Shown here in pieces: positions 13,537 to 25,586 of a stretch of 64,000 bases of DNA. This DNA comes from Stenocarpella maydis (taxonomy: Eukaryota > Ascomycota > Sordariomycetes > Diaporthales > Diaporthaceae): positions 56,751 through 120,750 of the forward strand of contig NQMI01000138.1 in assembly GCA_002270565.1 (NCBI GenBank), read 5' to 3'. The translations under genes were made by a program, and so were the position numbers. How positions within the stretch are numbered: position 1 is the first letter of the stretch; each line of letters starts with the position of its first letter. The notes beneath the pieces were generated by a model. That model was not told the DNA's origin, did no database searches, and saw nothing but the letters and a program-made list of their open reading frames with translations.

Positions 13537-14236
13537 GCATTGGGGGATTGTCATTAATGGGATCGCGAGGTATACCCGCCCCACAATTCAGTGTATAAAA
13601 CAGCTGTGATTACCATTGCACATGGGCGGAAATTCATGTACTTTTTGCCCCTATATCATGATCAACGACGCCGTATCGGGTCCGTCTCACGACGGACGGT
13701 ATGTTATGGGCCGGCCGTCCAAGCGGTCTGTGGAGTGAACCGTCAGACGGTGGACCCAAAATAGGAGAGTGGCCTAAATTTAGGAGTGGCATGCCATCAC
13801 TTATTATTTGGGGGGACTTTAGAAAGGGAGAATCAAATGTAAGTATCCAGGGTAAATCAGATTAGACGTTTGGCGCCAACATAATGAACACGAGATGGCA
13901 TTCGTGATTGAAAGCGAGCAAGACATAGTCGCTACTTGCCTTGTTGTTCAGGCCCTCTTGCTGCAGTGTGCAGCCCCTGCCGTTATCTGCAGCCGATAAG
14001 CCGGCCGGCCGCCAGGGCAGCTGGCCAGGCCCTTTCGATGGGGCAAGGCTTTCAAGGTTGTCCGCATGAGGCAACCCTCCCTCTCTCTTCCAACTTCGAC
14101 AGGTGACCAAACCTCGGGTTCAAGCGGGCTACCACTCCTCCACCGCCCGCATCGCGAACCGCCACCTCTCGTCGCACCTCCTCTTCGCTCACGATAGACT
14201 TCCTCGCACGCTCGAACCACTTCATATTCTTGCGCC
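13537..14236. other. intergenic
   Basis: No coding region is supported on the plus strand. Minus-strand frames at 13862-14559 are shadows of the next gene's 5' end. The segment should hold the terminator of the phosphoesterase gene and the promoter of the mS38 gene. Confidence 0.6.
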
Positions 14237-15403
14237 ATGTTGCCTGGCTCGGTGCGGCGCGTGGCCGCAGCGGCGCCACACTCGCCGATTCTGTCATCCA
14301 TCGGCTCAGCTGCCCCTCGAGTGGCCGTCGCAAACATCTCCCTGACCTGCAGGCCTCTCCAGAATAGACGGTACTCGTCCTCGAAACCATCGCGGGATAA
14401 CGACTCTGGAGACCTGCCCGTCAACCAGTCCGTCCAGCCATCCACCGTGTCCAAGACGGCCGGGGCAAAATCTTCCGGTGACAAGCGGAAACGGAAAGCA
14501 AAGGAGACCTCAGAAGAGCACCAGCTCCCAAGGGTGCCCAGCACACATAGTATACCCAATGAATGTATGCGCAGCTCAGGTGCCGACCATCATAGCCTGT
14601 GCACTGCTGACCCGTGCCACACAGCCCTCGCCCTCTCCTCGTTCTTCTCCCTCCACAGGCCGATCTCGGTGACACACAGCCTCCCCCGAATCGTAACAGA
14701 CGATGCCTTCGCAGCTATATTCGCCCAGCGCGCGAGGTCCTCCAAGTCCGAGGTCATGTCCACCATCTCGCGCACCGTCCAGAGTCTGGAGCAGCCCATG
14801 GCAAGCCTCTCGGTCGAGAGCGACGCGCACCACCACAACGGCCCCGACTCCGAGGCCACGATGCAGAAGATCGAGGTCATGCAACAGGAGGCCACTGAGG
14901 CAGCTGTCTCCGTGCAGATAAACTCCATGTCCGGCAGCTTCCTGCCCTTCCGGCCCCCACCGCTACCTCAGCCGCAGCAACACCCCAAGGGCGCCGCCGC
15001 GGACGACGATGCCAACTACCTCGCCGCGGAGCAGCAGCAGAAGCAGCGGGGCCAGCAGACACACCGCGTGTACAGGGCCGTGTTCACGATCGAGGAGTCG
15101 ACGGACCGGAACGGCGACGTCAAGATCCTAGCGCACAGCCCGGAGCTCATCGAGGAGGAGCCGGGGCGGCGGCAGCAGGAGGGGGCCATGATGAATGCGC
15201 TGCCCGAGCCGCGGACGTTCCTGGAGCGCATGGCGCTGCGGCAGATGCGCTACGAGGACTCGCGCGACCAGCAGGACCACGTGAGAGGCGGCACGATGCT
15301 GGCCATCAGCGTCAAGAGGCAGAGGAAGCTCAAGATGAAGAAGAAAAAGTACAAGAAGCTGCAGAAGAGGCTCAGGCACGAGAAGAGAAAGCATGACAGG
15401 TAG
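14237..15403 (+). CDS. mitochondrial ribosomal protein mS38 (Cox24/AURKAIP1 family)
   Basis: The C terminus (about the last 35 residues, MLAISVKRQRKLKMKKKKYK onward) matches the basic Cox24/AURKAIP1 tail that anchors mS38 to the mitochondrial small subunit. In yeast this protein is also linked to COX1 mRNA processing. The N terminus (MLPGSVRRVAAAAPHSP) looks like a mitochondrial presequence. LALSSFFSLHRPISVTHSLPR is a conserved middle block. The frame is open for 388 codons, but 14565-14624 is a credible 60-bp intron (GTATGC donor, CTGAC branch, ACAG acceptor). Its length is a multiple of three, so both readings stay in frame. Removing it gives 368 residues and joins VPST to LALSSFF, as related proteins do. 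The middle is Gln/His-rich and poorly conserved. Confidence 0.75.
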   Translation: MLPGSVRRVAAAAPHSPILSSIGSAAPRVAVANISLTCRPLQNRRYSSSKPSRDNDSGDLPVNQSVQPSTVSKTAGAKSSGDKRKRKAKETSEEHQLPRVPSTHSIPNECMRSSGADHHSLCTADPCHTALALSSFFSLHRPISVTHSLPRIVTDDAFAAIFAQRARSSKSEVMSTISRTVQSLEQPMASLSVESDAHHHNGPDSEATMQKIEVMQQEATEAAVSVQINSMSGSFLPFRPPPLPQPQQHPKGAAADDDANYLAAEQQQKQRGQQTHRVYRAVFTIEESTDRNGDVKILAHSPELIEEEPGRRQQEGAMMNALPEPRTFLERMALRQMRYEDSRDQQDHVRGGTMLAISVKRQRKLKMKKKKYKKLQKRLRHEKRKHDR

Positions 15404-16937
15404 AATGGCTGTAGATGGATGGGTCAATGGTTCGATGTGAGGGAGAAAGAGTTGGACGAGGACCCTCCTGGTCAGTAGGTGCACGTTATGGAGTCTCTTG
15501 CTGCGCTTCTTCTGCTTTCTCTCTGCACGGGGTCTTTGGGTGCTGCATTAGAAGCTGCCGCATCCTTGCGGCCATGTCATGGTAGTATTTTAGAGAAGGC
15601 TTTCTATTTTCCGTAACTTCGCTCTCCGATTGAACACATCGTTCATACTACTGCATCACGACCTCGTGCCTTCACATTTTGCTTTCTGCGCCTCTAGGCC
15701 GGTGTATACATAGATTGTACGAATACATTCCCTAGGAGCCTCGCTCAAGAATTGTCTATGTTTAGATCTCGTAGACCGCCTTCTGTTTGGTGACTGTTCC
15801 AAGACCGCCAGCAATGGTCTGTCTTCTACGATGATCTCTTAACTCGCGGGATACGGGCCATAATATCTAGACAGAGCCATCTTATTCTACCTCTACAAAA
15901 AAAAAAAAAAAAAAAAAAAAACGCACTCAAGGCCTGCGGGTCTCGGCGCCCCGTTGCTGTTCTTGTTACTAAATACTCGTAGTACATGCTACCCATGCTC
16001 TTGTTCTTTCGCATTGTCTGACCTGTGAGTGTCCGACAAGACTTGCTCCTATGATTAGAAGCTGCTGCGTCGTCCCAGCTCCCTCTTATAAGTTGTCTGG
16101 TCTCCGAGACCTGATTACGTATATTTCAAGCCACCGTTAGATATTTGGCTCCCATTTTGCTCTTCTATTAGGAACGGAGTAATTTGCTGTTGTAACTCTT
16201 CATATGCACAATTCAAACGTGTAGCAATTCGTGCGGTCGTATGTGCCGGGGCGTTGATTAGAGCAATTGTTCCCTCACACTGCAGCATGGGTAGAGGTTG
16301 GTGGGAGCTGCCGCCACCATGTACTTTGAGGGTTAAATGGCAGGCAAAGGGTTTCCTGGGTGTATCTTGAACCTCGGAAAAACGCTTGCATGTGTTTTAA
16401 CTACTCGGAACATTAGTCTTGGTTCTTGGAGAATGCGTCCTTCGCTGGTTCAAATCATGAAGCGAATAGGACTTTCTCTCATCTTCAATGCCGGTTTTGA
16501 GGTCTCTACTTCTCAATCTGTCCATGAAACGGGCACTATAAAGATAGATTCCGCTTTTTTTTCCCTTTTCCTTTTCCTTTCTTTTTTTTTCTTTTTTTTT
16601 TTTTAAAAAAAAAAACCACCGAAAAACCTGCCAGACTGTGAAAGATGATCATAGATCCTGTAGGATGGCTTGGTCTGCAGACGCAGAGAGATCATCTGGA
16701 GAGTCGTAGAGCCCGGCTGTTCCGGATGGCCGATCCTTGCTCTGCCGGCCGGGGTTCAGGACCCTGCCGGCCGGCCCCGCGTGCAGGTGAGACCCACTAA
16801 AAACTTCGAGTGCATGTGCCTGCCAGAAAAAAAGTTCAAGCTCGCAGTAGCTTCTGATTGTTTGCACTCGCCCACAGACTTGTCTGTCGCATTAAGGGTC
16901 ATTCGAGATCTCCGGCGCACATTCGACCTCGTTCAAA
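15404..16937. other. intergenic with long homopolymers
   Basis: No gene is supported. A 25-base A run lies at 15897-15921. A pyrimidine tract at about 16553-16602 ends in a T run followed immediately by an A run to about 16613. The segment 16620-16937 is the likely 5' leader of the Kre33 gene. Confidence 0.6.
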
Positions 16938-19900
16938 ATGTCGCGCAAGCAAGTGTAAGCAGCAAGACCCTCCAGCAAGTCTCGGTCCGTGGCTGGTCCT
17001 AATCTTTGCTGCAGAGACTCGAGAATCCCGGCGCTCATCCGCAACGGAGTGCAAGAAAAGAAGAGGAGTTTTTTTGTGGTTGTCGGCGACCATTCCAAGG
17101 ATACCATTGTTCGCCTCCACTATATCCTCTCTCAGGTCGATGTCAAGCAGAACAAGTCGGTGCTATGGGCCTACAAGAATAAGCTGCTGGACTTCACCAG
17201 CCATCGAAAGAAGCGCGAGGCAAAGATCAAGAAGGAGATTAAGCGTGGTATACGAGAGGCAAACTCCGAGGACCCTTTCGAACTCTTCGTCTCGCTCCAC
17301 AACATTCGATATGTCTACTACAAGGAGACAGAGAAGGTTCTCGGTAACACATACGGCATGTGTATTCTCCAGGACTTCGAGGCCGTGACACCGAACATCC
17401 TCGCGCGAACGATCGAGACGGTTGAGGGAGGCGGGCTGGTGGTGCTGCTACTGAAGGGAATGAACTCCCTGAAGAGCCTTTACACATTGTCTATGGACGT
17501 CCACGCGCGGTACCGGACCGAAGCCTACGACGATGTGGTCGCCAGATTTAACGAGCGCTTCATATTATCACTTGGCAGCTGCGACTCATGCCTGGTGATA
17601 GACGACGAGTTCAACGTTCTGCCAATTTCGGGAGGAAAAGATGTCAAGGCGCTTCCGCCCCCTGACTTGGACCAGCCCAAGAGCGCGACCCAGGAAGAGC
17701 TGGATAATCTGAAGGAGAGCCTGGAAGACACAAAGCCTGTCGGGTCACTTGTGAAGCTTGCGAAGACGGTGGACCAGGCCAAGGCCCTACTGACATTCTG
17801 CGATGCTATTTCCGAGAAGACCCTGAGGAATACTGTCACTCTCACCGCTGCGAGAGGAAGAGGTAAATCTGCGGCTATGGGTGTGGCTGTCGCGGCAGCT
17901 GTCGCGTACGGTTACAGCAACATCTTCGTCACATCACCTTCTCCCGAAAACCTAAAGACTTTCTTCGAATTCATATTCAAAGGATTTGATGCCTTGGGCT
18001 ACGTGGACCACCTTGATTACTCTATTATTCAGGCCACATCACCGGAGCTGAATAAGGCCATCGTCAGGGTCAACATTCACCGGGACCACAGACAGACGAT
18101 CCAGTACATAAGACCGCAGGATGCGCACGTGCTTGGGCAAGCCGAATTGGTTGTTATTGACGAAGCGGCTGCCATCCCATTGCCACTGGTGAGGAAGCTG
18201 ATAGGGCCATACCTGGTCTTCATGGCATCGACGATCAATGGTTACGAAGGGACCGGCCGTTCGCTATCGCTGAAGCTGATAAAGCAGCTGAGGGAGCAGT
18301 CAAGACCAGGCGCCATCAGCGGGGAGGGCGAACTTGCAGACCGATCAACGGGCAAGGCCGCCAAGAGCCAGGAGTCGTCCCAACTCGGTAGCAGGACCCT
18401 GCGAGAGATCACTCTGTCGGAACCAATCCGTTACGCACAAGGGGATTCGGTGGAAAGGTGGCTGAACAGGCTTCTCTGCCTGGATGCAACGCTGCCAAAA
18501 GCCAAGCTCAGCCAGGGCTGCCCTGACCCAGCGCAGTGTGAACTGCTGAACGTCAACCGCGATACCCTTTTCAGCTTCCACGCCGTGCCGGAGAAGTTCC
18601 TGCAGCAGATGGTCTCACTTTACGTTTCGAGTCATTACAAGAACAGTCCCGACGACCTGCAGCTCATGAGTGATGCGCCTTCACATGAGCTGTACGTGTT
18701 GGTGCCGCCTGGGTCAACAGAGGGGAGTCGCCTGCCGGAACCACTTTGTGTTATCCAAGTGGCTCTGGAGGGTAAGATCAGCCGACAGAGTGTCATCAAC
18801 TCTCTGAGCAGGGGAAGGAGACCTGATGGTGACTTGATCCCATGGCTGGTTAGTCAGCAATATCAGGATGACGAGTTCGCTTCATTATCTGGGGCCAGGA
18901 TTGTCCGGATTGCAACAAACCCAGACTACGCCTCGATGGGATATGGCTCAAGAGCGCTGCAGCTTTTGACCGACTACTATGAGGGCAGATTCGCAAACCT
19001 CGCGGAGGACGCCGAGGTTGCGGCCGAGGAGACTATTACCAGGGTAACAGACGAAGAGCTGGCAAATGCGAACCTCCTGGAGGACAACATCAAGATCCGG
19101 GACCAGAGCAGAATGCCACCGCTGTTCTCGGTTCTCTCTCAGCGAAGGCCGGTAGAGCTTGATTATGTCGGTGTGAGCTACGGGCTGACGCAACCCCTCC
19201 ACAAATTCTGGAAACGGTCCTCGTTCGCACCAGTCTACCTGAGACAAACGGCCAATTCACTGACGGGCGAGCACACGACCGTCATGATCAGGCCGCTGGA
19301 GAGGAGTGGCGACAGAAGCTGGCTCGGTGCCTTCTGCCGTGACTTCCACCGCCGGTTCATGGAGCTGCTGTCGTACCAGTTCAGGACGTTCCCCTCGGTC
19401 TTGGCCCTGAGCATCGACGAGAGCGCCAACGCCGGAGCAGCACTGGACGACGTTGAGCCCCGCCCATTAACAAAAGCCGAGCTCGACGAGCGCTTCACGC
19501 CCCACGATCTCAAGCGCCTTGAGTCGTACGCAAACAACATGCTGGACTACCACGTCATCCTGGACCTCATCCCGAGGGTAGCGGAGCTCTACTTCCTCGG
19601 GCGTATCAAGAAGGACGTGAAGCTCTCGGGCATCCAGCAGTCGATCCTCCTCTCGGTCGGTCTCCAGCGCAAGGACATGGATGCCGTAGTGGAAGAGCAC
19701 GGGAGCCTGCAGTCCTCGCAGCTGCTGGCCATGTTCATCAAGATCCTGCGCAAGATCACGACACACTTCAGCAGCGTTGTCTCGGGCGCTTACGATGCCG
19801 AGATGCCCCGAACGGACATTGGCGTCAGCCGCGAGAATGCCACGGGCGTGCATGAGGACGAGATAGTCGACAGCAAGTTCCAGCCGCTGGAGAAGCCGCT

Positions 19901-20248
19901 GGAGGAAGAGCTTGACGAGGAGGGAGACGAGGCCCTGAAGGAGGTTAGGAGGAAGCAGAAGGAGCTGATTGACTCCCTACCTCTTGAGCAGTAAGTGCAC
20001 AGAACCTAGTCCCAGTATGTCAGGGGGGCGGGGGCATTTACTGATTATTCATCGCCAGATACCATATCGAGGGCAACGAGGAAGTGTGGAAAGACGCCGA
20101 GGAGCAGGTCAAGAAGGGCAAGGGAAGCAATGTGGTCAGCGTCAAGAGCAGCAAGCAGAAGAGGAAAGCCGGCCCGACCGCGGAGGAGGTCTACAATGAG
20201 GCGTTTGGGGAAAAGAAGCACAAGAAGCACAAGAAACCCAAGAAATAG
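16938..20248 (+). CDS. RNA cytidine acetyltransferase Kre33/NAT10
   Basis: ATP-dependent N4-acetylation of cytidines in 18S rRNA and, with an adaptor, in tRNA-Ser/Leu. It acts in the nucleolus during small-subunit assembly. Three exons: a 17-nt first exon (MSRKQ plus two bases), intron 16955-17014, long exon 17015-19990, intron 19991-20058, and a last exon ending at TAG 20246-20248. Total is 1060 residues, the usual length. Visible are an N-terminal DUF1726 region, the nucleotide-binding loop GRGKSA near residue 287, DEAAAIPLPLVR near 387, a GNAT core around 634-655 (RIVRIATNPDYASMGYGS), the tRNA-binding region and a Lys-rich nucleolar tail (EKKHKKHKKPKK). The first exon was chosen because DSRIPALIRNGVQ must follow MSRKQ-type starts in this family. 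The upstream in-frame residues of the long exon are intron read-through. Confidence 0.93.
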
Positions 20249-20984
20249 GTGGCCTGTGAGCCAATTGGTCAATGTTGGGAAGTCTTCTGAGGGGTCTGCA
20301 TTATGGGCTGGAAAGGCGTTTAGAGGGAAAAGCTTACATGACCATTGAAGCTAAGCTAACGTCAGCCGCAGCACGGTATTACTTAGTACTTCTTGTACGA
20401 TGTTTGTGTATCCACCACCCACCAGAGCCTCTTTCCTCGCCTCGAACATGCTCTGCAGATCCTCAGCCCTGTGATGATGTGGTTCCGGGAAAAAAAGAAA
20501 ATTCCCCGGGGCGCCACATCCCAGTCGTCAGCCGGGGGGGGGGGCTTCTACGCTAGTGTACACTATAGCTAGGACTGGGAGCTATATTATAAGCTTATCT
20601 CTTCCTGCTTTTTGCCCCTGGGCTCATTTCGCCTAGCCAAGCTTTCTCGCTTGACAGTGTGGGAGCGCGGCCGTTGGGGCAACCACTAACACGAGCTTGT
20701 GCTCGTGCGCAGGACAAGGGACGGCCATCATTGATTGCTTGCTTGATTGATTGATTGATTGATTAGGGAGCTCCACGCTTGTCTTATTTCCCGTGTTCTC
20801 GACTCAACGCGTCTTCTCTCCCGTTCGGATCTGCGAGACAGCTCTGCCCTGGGACTGTCGTCGATCCGCGGGCCTGTCATTCGTTTCTGGGACGTCAATT
20901 GTTTTTTTTCCTAGCCGCCTTTGGTAGAAGAACAGCTCCCTGGCGCGTGATTAATACTGCCACCGCCCACCTCGACTTCACACA
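20249..20984. other. intergenic
   Basis: No gene is supported. It contains an 11-base G run (20534-20544) and a TTGA tetranucleotide repeat. The end is the leader of the Psg1-like gene. Confidence 0.6.
20743..20764. repeat. TTGA tetranucleotide microsatellite
   Basis: About five imperfect TTGA units in the 5' flank of the Psg1-like gene. Confidence 0.85.
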
Positions 20985-22261
20985 ATGTTTTCGCGCCCCG
21001 AGCTGCTCGCCGCGGCACCGCTGCTCCTCGGAGCCGCAACAGCCCTGCCTCCGCTGGTAACGCCTGTCCTGGAAGCTCGGGCACCAGCAGCCACAGACCC
21101 ATGGGTCAGCGTTGGCACGTCCGGCGTGCCCATCACCGTGACCCCCGTGGTCACCGTCGTGGATGGCGCCACGACCACGATATCGGCTGCACCCAATGAC
21201 CTGACGGCGACTGTGGTGACGAGGACCGAGTTTGCTAAAATCTCCACCGGCACGGGCACTGCCCCTCCAGAGCCGACGGCCACGAATAAAGATGGGACGG
21301 GCTCGTTCCTGGTGTGCAATAATGCCGACGGGGTGGATGCACCCTTCTGCCAGCCGTCCCAGAACAGCTCTCTCTATCCTGGCACGACGTACTATGGTAT
21401 GCGACTGCCTGAATCCTGCTCAGAGGAGCGTGGGCGGGCAATCCGTAATCTGACATTGATGTAGTTACATGGGACGCCTCCGTCTTCAACTCCACCAACA
21501 CCACTGTGGTTCTGGAGGGCTCCTACATGAATGCAACGACAGGCCAAGTTGCCTCGCAGGCCTTCTCCTCGGACAAGATCAAGGCCGGGTGGTCATACTA
21601 CGCTTGGGCAGTAGACAATAAGCTCTTGCAGGGCAAGAGCGCCGCCAACATCACGCTTTTCCTCAATGCGCTCGACCTGGACCAGAACACGACCGCCAAG
21701 TCGTACCCAGGCCCCACCGTGCTCGTGACGAAGCCGCCCACGTACCATCAGCCGCCGCCCAAGATGCCAAGCGGCGCTGCGCTCTACATCGGCCTGCCGA
21801 CGGTCCTGGGCTTCTGCCTGCTGATGATCTTCGGCGTGTGCCTCTGGAACAGGCAGGCGCGCAAGATATCCATCGGCAACATCATGTCCCGGAGCCGGCA
21901 CGGCTATGGCATCGGCAAGGGCCGCGCGAGGAGGATGGGGCGCCGGGGCAGGAAGGGCAACGATATCCGGCTGATGGACCAGCTCCCCGAGGACCAGCAG
22001 TACCGCGACGAGCCGCGGGACCAGCGCCACGCCGCTCGTGGGGGGCACAATGACGATGACGGCTGGGGCCAGCAGCACGTCTTCCACCGCCAGCAGAACA
22101 ACAGTGAGTTCCTCGGCCACGCCAGGCGCGACAGCGATGCCCTGGGGAGCCTGGCTGGGACGCCGACTAGTGGCCACTTCCCTGTGACGCAGCCGCCGCC
22201 GCCGCAGGGAGGGAATGCGTTTAGGGACGAGCTGGCGAGGCAGCAGAGAGAGAGGTCCTGA
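20985..22261 (+). CDS. Psg1-like single-pass secretory-pathway membrane protein
   Basis: Two exons with an intron at 21397-21464 (GTATGC donor, GTAG acceptor, phase 1) give 402 residues. The N terminus is a signal peptide (about residues 1-20). A lumenal domain follows with DPWVSV, PNDLTATVVTRTE, LVCNN...APFCQP, GTTYYVTWD and several N-glycosylation sites. Then come one transmembrane helix (ALYIGLPTVLGFCLLMIFGV) and a basic, Gly/Arg-rich cytosolic tail. This layout matches the ascomycete family related to yeast Psg1, which stabilises the plasma-membrane H+-ATPase Pma1 in the Golgi. The role here is inferred from that resemblance. Yeast Psg1 is cut by Kex2; here only LEAR is visible near residue 30, not a classic KR site. 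Confidence 0.62.
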
Positions 22262-24488
22262 GATCAAACGATAATAGGTATACGGCGGGTGGTTTGAGCC
22301 TGTGTTATAAGTAGGAGCCATGGCTCACTAAACGACCCCCACGGGGTTAGCTCCTTTTCTATTCGTGATTTAGCTACTGGCTGCACCCGTAGAGGAGATG
22401 GCACGCAGAACTGCCATGCAATTGATCCGTAAAAGACTTGGAAGGTAAAAGAGTTACAAGTGTCTAATGAAACGGTGTTCCCAATACTAGAGGGATCCAT
22501 CCGCCTTGGGCGATGGTTGCGTAAGGCGCCTGTTCCTTGTGATAAAGCTTTTTCAGACAATAGTATTATTCGTACGGTTGGCCGAGTAGAGCTTTGTAGT
22601 GGATGCCTGGACGAGACCTTCCGGGCCAGATCTTTTCGGCGCACTCGCTGACGGAGCGCTCACCTTGTCTTGACTTAACCTTATTCGTGATACTGTTAAC
22701 ACAAACGGTGATGGGAGCATGTACCTACGCCAAACAGGAAGTACACATATTTAATATGCGAACCGGAATTTTTCTCCCCATCATTTCGATTGTTCGGGGG
22801 GGGGGGACCATCAGACCTTGATCACAGAATTTTCCACATCCTGCCAGCCAGTTATCGAAGGCGATACCTCATCTCCTGAACTTTATCCGACTGGGGAGAT
22901 CGTCCATTCAAAACGCATGATCCAGGGTCTCCTTCTCGGGCCTTCCAGCATTCCCGGCGCGCCGAATCATTTACGGCGAGCTGGCAGCTTCCACGTCTGT
23001 AGCCAAGAGAGCAAGGCCAGAAGATAAAGGCTTATCCCGGGGTTTCGTGGATATCTCGAAAGGGGGGGTCCATGATAGCAGCTGAGCTGGCAGAAACTGT
23101 GACAGCCCGGGAGGAGCAGGGCGGCCGTCCGTCTTGTTGTTGTCATCAAGTGGTAGGGTCCAGTCAATATTTCTGTAAGATGTCTCGACCTTTCAGGAAG
23201 ACCAGTTGACACCAATATGTAAACCGTTCTAAATAGTTGTATAACCCAGCTTTACAATACAAAGGTGTTTGTTTCCAAGTCCGCTTGCCTGTTTCCAGAG
23301 GGAGTCAATCGACATTAGCAACGGATGTCAGTGCTTCTCCATGGGCATCATCGAGCTGCAGTCTCCCCCCCCCCCCNNNCCCCCCACCAACAGACACACA
23401 CACGCGCGCTCTGGGTCATCTTATGCAGCTGCCACGGGCCCTCTGAACCGCTGCCCCTTCAGGCGTGTAGCTGCGCACTTAACTTTGACCGATGTACTGA
23501 GGCCAGATACTACTGACCCTGCACCTTCGTGACAATAATTTCGTCAAGAGACCAGACTCTAGACAGGAGATGCGAATACAAATAAGCGAATTGCAAGCAT
23601 GAAGCAGAAAACGTGAAGAGATGGTCGTTTTGGTCAGCCGGAGCCGTTCTCAAAAGAAGATAGGCACATTTACTTCAACAAGCACCTCTACCTTGCGCAC
23701 TCTGCTGCCATACCTAGGTAATCTGGATTTCATTCACCATCGGCCACTTGCACTTTATGGGATCTTCCGATTGAGTTGCATTAACAAGATGGATAGATTT
23801 ATAGGTTGCCTTCTGCACTGTGACTCAACCATCAGCACTCTTTACCCAAGGTCGAGATGAGAAAGCAAGTGCCAAGTTGTAACAGGCTGCGGGCGAAGAC
23901 AAGAGACGCAGTACATCTATACCATAATAAACCAAGATGATGAGCACCCAGGTCAAATTTAGTTGTGATCGTAGAGGACATGCTCACCCATAAACCCTTC
24001 GGGAATTCGTTGTTGGTGCTGTCTAGAAGGTAGTGTGTCCAAAAATTGACGAAGGAAGAGCTAAGTAGCCTTCGTCTAGTACCAAGGGCCGGGAACCTCA
24101 CGTTACCACTGTGGCAATCCGTACTCAAATTTTAACCGGTGACCGGTTCTTGCGCCTGGCTTCGACCAGCCACGGAGAGATAGGAACACTCTCCCACTCG
24201 CGTCCCCATTTTCACCATGTCTGCGTTAGTTTGGATTCTAGCTCTGACGCTGATCGGTGCCCTTGCCAGTAGCTGCGGTCTCGCGGGTGCGTAAGCAGCG
24301 CTACAGCTGAGTAGTCTTGTTCTACTGCTTTTTCGTCTACAGACCATGGAATTATATATTTAAGCAATCTGTCATTATTGTGTTTAATAAACCAGGGACT
24401 AGAATCCCACCCATATAAAACAGCAGGGCCCCACAAACTGAATAAGGGAATTGTGGCCGGATTAAAAATGAAACCAGCTACAAATTGA
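22262..24488. other. intergenic with an assembly gap
   Basis: No gene is supported. Contents are a G run (22796-22806), a C run interrupted by NNN (23365-23385) followed by a short CA stretch, and one TACCTAGGTA palindrome at 23711. Short frames in 22.4-23.5 kb show no domain. Confidence 0.6.
23365..23385. other. poly-C run containing NNN gap
   Basis: Cytosine tract with three Ns at 23377-23379. The true length is unknown. Confidence 0.95.
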
Positions 24489-25586
24489 ATGAATGGTTAC
24501 ACAATGATTTTTGCCTTGATGAAGCCTTGGGTCCTCGGGCTCACGACTCGCAGCAAGACACAACCGACAGCGTCAATCTTTGACTTGACACCAGAGACCG
24601 AAGAGTCATTTGGCGCTCAAAGAACACAGGAGACTGCGAAAATGTTCAAAGCCCGGAAAGAATTGCGCAGAGTGCAGCCACCGAAGCTCGATTTTCTACC
24701 AGCCGAGCTCATACATCACATCTTCGAGCTCCTCCCAGTCATCGATGCTATATGCCTCGCCTTGATTTGCAAACGCATATGCAAAATCTCAAAACTCCGC
24801 CATCTCGCGCGCCGCCTCGACAAATATGCCACGGAGGACTTACTTCTCCGCCTCGAGGGAGAATACAGCGGTTTCAGCTACTGCTTCATCACCCAAAAGC
24901 TCGTGCCCTTCAGGACATGGAGACCGTTTGCGGAAGTCTTGCGTGTCCGTGGACTCGTCAAGAATTCTCGGCTAGGTTCTGCTGTACGTTTTGGGGGGGA
25001 TGCTACGCCCCTGACCTTCTGTACCGCCCATCTCGTGGCGAATTTCCACATTTTGGGACCAGACCACGGCCTTGCTCCTTCTTATTTGGCACACACACAC
25101 GCCCACCCATACCAAGAGCACGGTATATATTGGAAGGAACAAAGGTTTGCCAAATTGGTCCGCAGCGAGTTAATTGTCCTGTACACACACTCTCTTTCTC
25201 AGGGTCGTGCAGATGTGGGCTCCTTGAGAAACTTCTTCCGCAACGGGGGAATCGAAGTATGCCCTCACGGGTATATGGGCACTAACTCAAGGTGGCCCAG
25301 GTCTCATGACTTGAGCCATGTACCTTTCCACTTTCCTATAGATGCGATAGGAAAGGTGGCTTACAATGGTACGGGATGGTGTATAGATTGCGAGACCGAC
25401 TGGGAAATATTTATCGGACGCACAGGTCCCGAAAGACGATGGACGGCCACAATCAGGATCTACACCGGGCTGGGAACTTGTCGCCGGCCCTATGACAGCA
25501 AATGGAACGCCGCTGTGGACTGGTCCAAACCATACAGAGAGGTACATGGTGGCGCCGTGAGGGCTTCATGGGTAACTTCGGTGTGA
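24489..25586 (+). CDS. F-box domain protein
   Basis: A single open frame of 365 residues without an obvious intron. An F-box-like motif lies around residues 67-105: LDFLPAELIHHIFELLPVID followed by ALICKRICKISK. F-box proteins recruit substrates to SCF ubiquitin ligases through Skp1. The rest (CFITQKLVPFRTWRPF, NFFRNGGIEVCPHGY, YNGTGWCIDCETDWEIFI) resembles lineage-specific fungal F-box proteins with conserved Cys/Trp in the C-terminal half, and no WD40 or leucine-rich repeats are visible. The true start may be the later Met at 24642 (MFKARKEL), because the first 50 residues look non-conserved. The substrate is unknown. Confidence 0.68.
   Translation: MNGYTMIFALMKPWVLGLTTRSKTQPTASIFDLTPETEESFGAQRTQETAKMFKARKELRRVQPPKLDFLPAELIHHIFELLPVIDAICLALICKRICKISKLRHLARRLDKYATEDLLLRLEGEYSGFSYCFITQKLVPFRTWRPFAEVLRVRGLVKNSRLGSAVRFGGDATPLTFCTAHLVANFHILGPDHGLAPSYLAHTHAHPYQEHGIYWKEQRFAKLVRSELIVLYTHSLSQGRADVGSLRNFFRNGGIEVCPHGYMGTNSRWPRSHDLSHVPFHFPIDAIGKVAYNGTGWCIDCETDWEIFIGRTGPERRWTATIRIYTGLGTCRRPYDSKWNAAVDWSKPYREVHGGAVRASWVTSV

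Noticed and set aside
13948..14559. 203-codon minus-strand frame
   Set aside because: Antisense to the mS38 5' end; no domain and no supporting splice pattern.
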